This document shows positions 51,301 through 60,300 of a DNA stretch of 64,000 nt, piece by piece. This DNA is from UBA927 sp964361785 (GTDB taxonomy: Bacteria; Patescibacteriota; Microgenomatia; UBA10105; UBA927), in contig CAYIBX010000002.1 in NCBI GenBank assembly GCA_964361785.1, positions 1-64,000 of the forward strand, given 5' to 3'. Under the pieces are notes generated by a model. That model was given only the letters and a program-made list of their open reading frames with translations. It did not search any database and had not been told where the DNA came from. The number at the start of each line of letters is the position of its first letter. The first letter of the stretch is position 1. Made by a program: the position numbers and the translations under genes.

Positions 51301-54300
51301 TTGTTATCAATGATGATGGCATCATGACATACGCAGTTCCAAACGAGGCCAAGAACGAAGACATGAGAGATTATGCTATGGAATTAGTGCAACAAGCGCT
51401 TACCAAACAAGGAAGTGGGCTTACAGCATTTAATTTATTATTTGACGACACTTTAGAATTTACGAGATTACTAATTATTGAATTACCTAGGGGTAGTTAT
51501 CAAGAGGATAGTAACGCTGTTATTGAGTTATTTAATAGAAATACTCGAGGAATTAATGAGCAAAGTGGGGTAAATAAGGAGCAAATCCAATCCGCCGCAG
51601 AACAGGTCATGGATACGGTAGAAAAAGTTGCTGAAGTTACCGATCCAACCAAAGACAGTTGCACCAATTGTCTCAAATTTGCCCACGATTTGCGAGTGTT
51701 TCTGGAGAAAGCGTTAAACAAGGATACGCCCGCACGTGAGAAGAGAGAAGCTCTTCAGAGTGCAAAGAATCTTGTTGACCAACATAACAATGCCAAAAAT
51801 AGAATTGTGTTAGAAACAGAAGATGCTCTGGCGGAGGTGACAGAGGGAGAGTTGGTTGGTACAAAAGAAGAATGGGAACAGGCGATTTCAGCAATTGATG
51901 AAGCGCTTTCAGAAATTACCAAAGGGTATGATGCGCAATCCGCAGAAGCAAAGGCGATGCTTACTGCGTTGAAGACGGATTTAGAAAAGTTATTGGGTGC
52001 TATCCGTTTTGCGATTATTGCCTCTCCAGCCCCAACTAACAAACTCAATAGTAATAACATCAAAGCTCTGAAACTTTCCAATCCTATTTTGAGGTCTGAT
52101 GGGGATTATCGACAAGCGGCAACTGTAATAGCAAAAGATATCGTAGCGTTTCTCTCTGAGCTCAAAATCAATTCAGTAGATACAAGTAATAGTCCAGACA
52201 TTGCGACCTTCATCACTGAGAGGGTAACGCGAGCGGGTATTTCATCAACAGGCGTACAATCAACATTTAACGATTTCTTAAGCGACGCCATTCTCGTTGA
52301 AGCTGCTAGGCAAGGACTAAATGTAGCGGTTGTTACTGATATACCCCATGAAAACAAAAAAATCAGAGCAAGAATATCTACTAAGTTCAAACCAAATCTC
52401 ATAACAACAATCACGAGTGCTTTCAAGAAACTATTGTTAGGCCAGCAACCCACTGAATCCACTCCCTCATTCTTCCTTCAGCTTTCGTTTGGTTCTACGG
52501 GTTCCGAGACACAAGATTTTCAAAAGAATACTTGGTTTTATAACGAATTTTTACATCAGATTAAAATTTTCAACCCAGAAAGCTCTCAGATTGAGTATTC
52601 CTATTATTCCGGTGAAGTCAATGAGCCAAATCTTGGAGCACCATTAGAGGGTATAGTTGCAGCTATTCGTAATTGGGCTACGTCATTTTTTGGGAGATTT
52701 GGATTGGGTGTTACATCTTCTTTAGAAGATACTGGCGTTCCTCGCATTGTTATTGATGCAGAGCAGGGGATAGTACTAGAATCACCAATAAAACCAAAAA
52801 ATCTCCTTTCGGAGATTTTGGTACGCCTAGCAGGTTTGCGTATTGACTGGTCTGATAACCTAACGAAAAGGTTACCATTTATCTCACCGTTTGTCAAGTT
52901 TTTGGGTGTGGACTCGCCGAGAGTTGAACTCGGTAGACTTGGGTTATCAGACCAGTCTAGCAAACCTGCCGAGCCCACACCAAAATTAAGTATAGCACAG
53001 CAATTCCTCAACGCCATTTTGCCCGCCAATGCACCATGGGCGCGGCCAATACGCGCCTTTCTTGGCAGGTTCTCACCAAGCTTTTTGACACCACCTCCTC
53101 CGGCTATACCGGAACCCACAGGCTTGTCTCCACCATTCTCAGAAAATGATTCGTTCCGTATTCAGCAGCGGGAATCCGTGGCAGCGACTATTGTACAGGC
53201 ATTTCTTACCTTTACCGGCAGGAGCCCTGCTGATCCGTTGGCAAACACATTCAAAACACTTCTTTTGGGTGATCCTGCGGTTCTCACACTGTTTACCGAA
53301 CATTTTTTTGATCCATTACATCAAAAGTCGTTGCCTCCGCTTACCCGCGATATGTTTGACAAAAAAGCCTTAGCACAGTTGTCTGATCCCGATATTTGGT
53401 TAGCAGAGATGAATACAGCAGGACAAACGCCACAGATGACCTATCGATCTCAAGTATGGTTACTGTTGGAAGCACTCGGTTGGCGAGTGCTCAGGGTAGA
53501 TGATGTCCAAGAACTTTATAACGCCAATAATACCGCCAAAAACGTACGAGATCAGCATACGATAGGCGATCATCTTCTCAAAATGATTATGGGGATATTT
53601 GATAAAGCACGAGACACGATAGATGACGGATCCCGTCAGTATGCGTATCTTCGTGTCACGGGGGACAAATATGCCATCATCGTACGGGATATAAACGCGG
53701 TAAAAAATGCATCCAACCCTTTGGCACAAGCGTTTGATACGTTGCTGTCTAATCAAAAGATGTTGTATCAAAAGGATCGTATAGTATCACTCCCGATAGG
53801 ACTTCATACATCATTTGAAGAAGAGCTTAGTCTAGAAGATCTGACTCGCATTGACAGGCAGAAATTTATGCAGGCAGCAAAAAATCAGAAACCGTATACA
53901 GGAGAGCAGCTTCAAAATTATCGAAAGACGCACCCTAGGCTCAATGCTATTTTAGACTCTATTGATACATTAGACACAAATGATGAAGGATTTAAAACGT
54001 TTTTGACACAGGTGGTGGCGACGCTGATGGTAGATGATCTGCTTGAGGATACAGCTAACGATGTGCAGTCGGCATTGCAGAAAGAAAATCCCGATGAAAC
54101 ACTTCGTGTGTTTCCTGATGTCGCTAGTGTCATTGAGACGGTGCGTACAACCAAAGGCTACGGGAATGCGGTGCGCATGTTGCGAGTCGGATTTGCGGGA
54201 GTCTTAAAGCATGTCAATACAGATTTTGAAAAAACTCTGGGAGATGCGGCTGGCGATGAGCTGATTAAGAACCAGTTTCGCCCTGTTGTCGAGTATGTGA

Positions 54301-57300
54301 CGCGGGAGATCCTCCGAAAGACGGGGATCACGGCACAAATCGTATTTCATCCATCGGCTAATGATTTTATCATCATGCTGCCGCAAGGTACTCTGGTCGA
54401 TATCGGAGTGCTCCGTACCGCGTTAGTAAACGCGCTCAATGATCTTTCTATTGGGGGTGTTTCGTATTATTCTCATCCTTCTTTGTCTATAACAGATGTA
54501 GTATTTACAGATGTGGGGTCGCCTTTGGAGCAAGAGGCGGAAAATTTTGTACGTATAGATAACGCGTTTGCAGTGCTGGGGGAAGCATCTAATCAAGACG
54601 CGCTGAGTTCTATAGATACTCATTTCTATCTAAATGGATTGCCGCAGCAGGGTTTGCCCGTGCACCATTGGGACTGGCTGAGACGCTATCTTTCTACCAA
54701 TGTCGTATTAGAAAAGCGCGGACCAATTCGATTGGCAGAATTAGGGGTTACGGAAAAGGAACGATTGAAACTAGTATCAATTGAGCCAGAAAATAAGTTT
54801 GAAAAAGACGAAGATGTGTTAGCCGCCGCAGCATGGCAGAAATCGATCGGTGGATTTGTAGAGAGGTATGCCAAAAAAGATTTGCCTTGGTGGCAGAGGG
54901 CGTTGAAGTGGGTGAGTGATCGCATACCAACTCGGGGTGCTCCAGCCACACCGATACCAGGTCAAGCGGTGGTGCAGTTATTAGCACCATTTGCAGGTGG
55001 TGATCATTTTATAGATTTGCCTCGTGTTCAATCAGCTATTTTTCATCCAACCAGTGCGTCGCAAGGCACATATGTTCTTGCTTTAGCATCAGGCGAAACT
55101 GCGACAGTGAACGGAGTTGCATTATCTTTAAGTGAGCGCATGGAGCTCAATGATCTTGATGAAATCTTGATAACAAGAGGTGACTTGCGAGTTCGAGGTG
55201 TAATATTTTTCTTTGGACCGTTGGAACCATTGTTTATCCAAACCAGAATTCCAGTACTTGATGAGACCAAAGAGAAGCAGTTTCCAAGAGAGCAAATAGA
55301 GCAACAGTGGAAGCTCATAACTGAAGCAATAAAGAGAAGAATACCGGAAAATCCCCAATTACAAAAAGTTATGTTAGCTTTTGAAGCTCGACCTGTAAGT
55401 GAAACCATGCCGCTCGAGATGATTCAGGCTGCTGCAAGCGTGGATCAATTAATCCAACAACTGTACACGAGATATACGTCTACACTTGTTGCTTATTTAT
55501 CATTATCGAAAGTACCGAGTGAGGTTATTGGTTTGGACTTACACAAAGCGCCAATTTTAGAAAACATGTCGTGGTATCGAGAAAAGGATACATGGTCGTA
55601 CATACTCCATGAGGCAATAAAAATCGATCCTGAGCTCGCATCAGTATTTAAACCATCTCAATCATACGTTATCGCCAGTTGGTTTATGAATCCGACGAAA
55701 TATTTGTTACCGACCGTTGATAACCCGAATATCGACGTTGAGCAGTTGTTGTTGGCAAATGAGACAATTAAACGGGGGACGGCGTTATTTACCTCAGATA
55801 CATGGAGGCAGTTACGGGATAGCATTGACTACCATGAAGCAACAACAAAATCAGAGGAGTTGATGGGATTGGATCCGTTTGAGTTTCATATGATAGCGCA
55901 GCGGTATCGCTTTGCTCGGGAAGTAAAATTATTAGCACTTTCTGCAGAATTAAACACTCAGGCCTCCGATATAGCTCCTGGAAAACCCACACGCCTTTTA
56001 AGCGGTGTTGAGGTTACTCTTATAGATGCTTTGCTTTCCAAATCAGTTGATTTTTTGAATCCACAAGTATGGGAGGGAAAAACATTAATGAGTTCTAGCA
56101 ACGATAGAATTTATCGGATTACCGTTGCAGGCCGAGAGTATTTGCTTAAGGAACAGCGTAGCGCAATGCATCAGAACAGGATTCTTCAGGGTCCGTTCAT
56201 GGATCGCAATACCAGTCAAATAGAGTTTGAGACGGCTGAGTATATGCGCGAACATGCTGTAGGCGAGTATGGAGATATCCACGTTAATTGGGAGAGTCCT
56301 GTAGGGTTTGTGACATTCCCTGATGGGTACCAATTTGCGGTATTTTTGTATGAGAAAAATTTGGAATCACCTGTTACCGATTTTGTCGGTATTCGCAATA
56401 TGGAAAATAGTAGAGTAAGTGAAATCTATTTGAGAGAGGAAGATACCATTAAGAAATTGGGCGACGTAATTGTCGCACATCGTGAGCAATTTGAGGGTGA
56501 GTTTCAAGCAAGTATTGAGGGATTATCAGAGGAGATAACATTTGCAGACTTTGCAAAGTCAAAGGCACGATTGATGTACGAGGACGCTGTTCTTTTGATG
56601 GAGTTTCTTCCTATTTCTCAAGGGTATTACGTAGGCGATCTTGACGGGTATGATTTTCGTATCGTTACCAATCCGCGTGTAGCGCTCGAAGTGGTTGGAT
56701 TTGATTTTGAGATATTTTATCGTTTTGATGGAGAGAAAATGCCAATTGGGTGGGATTATCGTACTCAGGAATATATGTATGAGTCCAGAACACAGAAAGA
56801 ATATTTACAATCATATCTGGATAATTTTGTGACATATAGAAACGGAAGAATATCTGCGGGGCTATCAAAGAATCTTGATGATGGTGGATCACGCGCTGTA
56901 TACAAAGTGCTCGTGCAAAAGGATCAAACACAGATGGACATGATCTCTGAAGTGGAGCAGATGATTAAAGAGCAATCTACTCCTGCCCGTTCTGGTCCGC
57001 GACGATTTAGTATCACAGAAGAAAACAAATTACCAGAACTCATCGTCACAAATCCATCGAGAAATGCATGGTATGAGGAGGTCATGCAAAGAGTAAAAAA
57101 ATGGTGGGGAGATCGGCAAATTTTATATCTCATACCACCACAACTACAGCCATTTGTTGGTTCATCTGATGATTCAAATAAGGGAAATGCTGCAAATATA
57201 AAGAAGCCTATCACAACAGGGATGCGTTCGGCTATATCTTTCATAGACCAATTATCCCAACAACAGCAAGGGAAGGTACAGACAATTCTACAGAGTCGTG

Positions 57301-60300
57301 AATTTTTTGATTCAGTATTAGTAGGAAAGAGTAATGCTGGAGAATACCTTCAAAAGAAAATTCAACTACTTGTGGGATCACAGCTTACTGTAGGAGAGAT
57401 TGATGAAATCATTGCGTCCATCCTACAGGAGTATCAAATAGGATGGCGAGTACAACGAAGGATTCAGGAAGTCCAATCTGGATTGTACCAGCCATATTCA
57501 CAAGTTGTTTTCAAACAAAAACCTTTTCGACTACTCATAACATACGATTCAAATAATATAGATGAGATAAAAAACGGAACGACGCAACAGAAGGAATTTA
57601 CGTTGCCAGAAGAGTTTATACGTACTGTTCGTCAACGAGGGTATAGTATAGCCTCGGCAATGATGATACCGAAGAAAAATGGCGGACTCATGACGGACGT
57701 AAGTCAAATTATTGCTGGGATAGCAGCGGCATTGGATGATGCAGATAGTTCATTGGGGAATGATCAACGAAGTGTATTAAATATATTGAGTGTAAATGGA
57801 GATAATGCTGGCGGGCAAGTATCTCCACTGGTGCAAGATTTTTTTCAAGCTGGGGGTCGCCCTGAAGATTTACCTCGTTTGTTTACACATCTTCTCGCAC
57901 TTAACTACAGCCGATATGAAATGTATAAAGATTTTTGGGAACCCGTATTAGCAATGTATAACAACACTATTTTACCCACGTTACGTACAAAGGTAGGGGA
58001 TCAAGCGAAAGGGTTTGATGATGTAACACCGGATAGTATATTTTGGTCGGAATATGAAGATCGTATAGGAGTGCTTGGGTCTTATGGCGTTTCATTTGAT
58101 CTCAAAAATGCTGGTACGTCATATTTTTCGATTTCACCCCAACTTTCTCGTTTAGGAAGTAATATTGCTACAGTTAGTCATTTTGATAACTCCTCTCAAT
58201 ATCAAACGGTACGAGATGGGCGAATACCTTCTGCCGAAAGAAATATGGCGTTAGGCGTGTTGATGCATGAGCATATACACGAACAACGCCGACACGAACT
58301 AGGAACCATATCGATTCCAATTGGTGATGCGCAAGCTGTCGGTATTTTAGAAGCTCTTACCGAGGATGAACAGGTGCGATTAACGGATGAGGTTTATGCT
58401 ATACATCCAGAGATTTATGGTGCATATGCACGATCTTCCACATACGAAGATGAGCGTGCTATTAACTCAAAATTTACAGAACTATTTTATATACCAACAT
58501 CCGTTCAGGAAACATATGCGCGTGCACAAGACCCTATAGGATATATCCAATATATGGATCAGCGATTGCATAGCTTGACTCAAGAAGAATATAACAGCTT
58601 TATTACACGTCTCTATACTCGTATTCAGATAGGACCGCTACAACGAGATCTACTACTACAAAAGCGTGCCGAATCTATCCTTGATATTCGCGAAATGGTA
58701 GTAGCTTGGCAAGGATCTTTTTTGCAAAATGTTCAAAATTTGCAAGATATGCAGGATATATCTGGCATTCCGATATCTATAGCAAAGACACAAGATGGTT
58801 TGTCACACTGGTGGGAACAAGAGCACTTAGAAGCGCTTATTGAAAACGGATATTTACCCCAGATTTATTATAGCCAAACATGGGCAGGAAAATACTTGAT
58901 GAATTTCCAAAAATTAGAAGAGCAAGGACAAATATCTCCGCCTTGGTGGCAGCGGGTATGGGGCAATGTGAAAAAATGGTGGGGAGATCAGCAGGTGTTA
59001 TATCTTGTGCCTCCGCAGTTGCAACCGCTTGATGGTTCATCAAATAGTTTTAATCAGAGAGGTTCAAATACTATGACTACAATTGAACTCGCCGATGAAG
59101 CACCAGTAGCGCACATGCAGCAGTTGTTTCGTAACGACGCCAGTCGTGATTGGCGGGGAATTACTGATTTTGATATTCGAAATATTACGGATGGGTCTTC
59201 CCGAGCGTATATTGCGAAAGATATGCAAAGTAATCCTGTGGGACTGGCAATTGTGAATGTTTCACTCGGAAATCCTGACGTACAAGGACAGGTTGCATTA
59301 TCTGAACTAGCTGTACTTCCAACTGCGCAAGATACTGGGATTGGGACTCAGCTCGTTTTACATATACAAACTATTTATCCGTCTATACGATTGCAAATAG
59401 GAGAAAATTTGGGTATTCCGAAAGATATTCAGGCGGTTGAAAACACTTCGCGTAATTATTTGATACAACAAGCTGAACGGCTACGTTCGTTTTATGAAAA
59501 TCTTGGTTTTCGAGAAGTTCCTAATTCAATAGGCGGTATGGTTTGGGATGCAACGCAAAAAACATGGCTCCAAACCCTCGTGACATCAGATTTTCTCGAG
59601 TCTTTGCGTCCTGCATTGGAGCAAAAATTAGATGGGAAACCAATCACCATAGATGATTGGGTAGCGGCAGTGGAGGGGACGAAGGAGTATCAGGCACTTC
59701 TTACCAATAGCCCTAATGTAGATGAAATTTCACTTCATGAATATCTTCTCCCCGTACTCAAAGAACGACAGGAAGTACTTTATGAAAATAATTCCAAAAA
59801 AATTCATCAAATTTCGAATGTAAATTCATTATCAGATATATTTGATCAGTTGAAGCTGATGGTAGACAAAATTGTCGCAGTGTATGTATTCGAGATTTCA
59901 AATATAGCGACGTACGTGGTGGGTAAAGTTTTTGATGAAATAGGATCAGGTTATTTTCAGGCAATGGAAAACACGCCGCGTTTTGGGCAATTCATGGATT
60001 GGTATAGTGGTTGGTTGCACGGTATACCAAATTTCTTTATTCCTGGAATATTTTATTTTTGGTATCTTTCTAGTTTTGCAGGAGCATTATGGTTTTTGGC
60101 ATTGGTGACGTTCATTCAAAGAGCTGTGAGAGGATTTGATATAAGAATTTTAACGATTCAAGAAAAAATATTTGAGAATGGTTTGTCAATACTAGCGATG
60201 CTTATTGGAGGTATGTATATTGAATGGCATTCGCATGGAGAAGTTATTGAAGGTATATTTTTAGATAAAAATGACTGGGGTCAATATATAGCGGCAATTC

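Noticed and set aside
52604..53119. 171-codon open frame on the minus strand within the giant gene
   Set aside because: It has no start signal and its translation looks like low-complexity shadow. Its length comes from the inverted repeats and Pro-rich linker on the plus strand.
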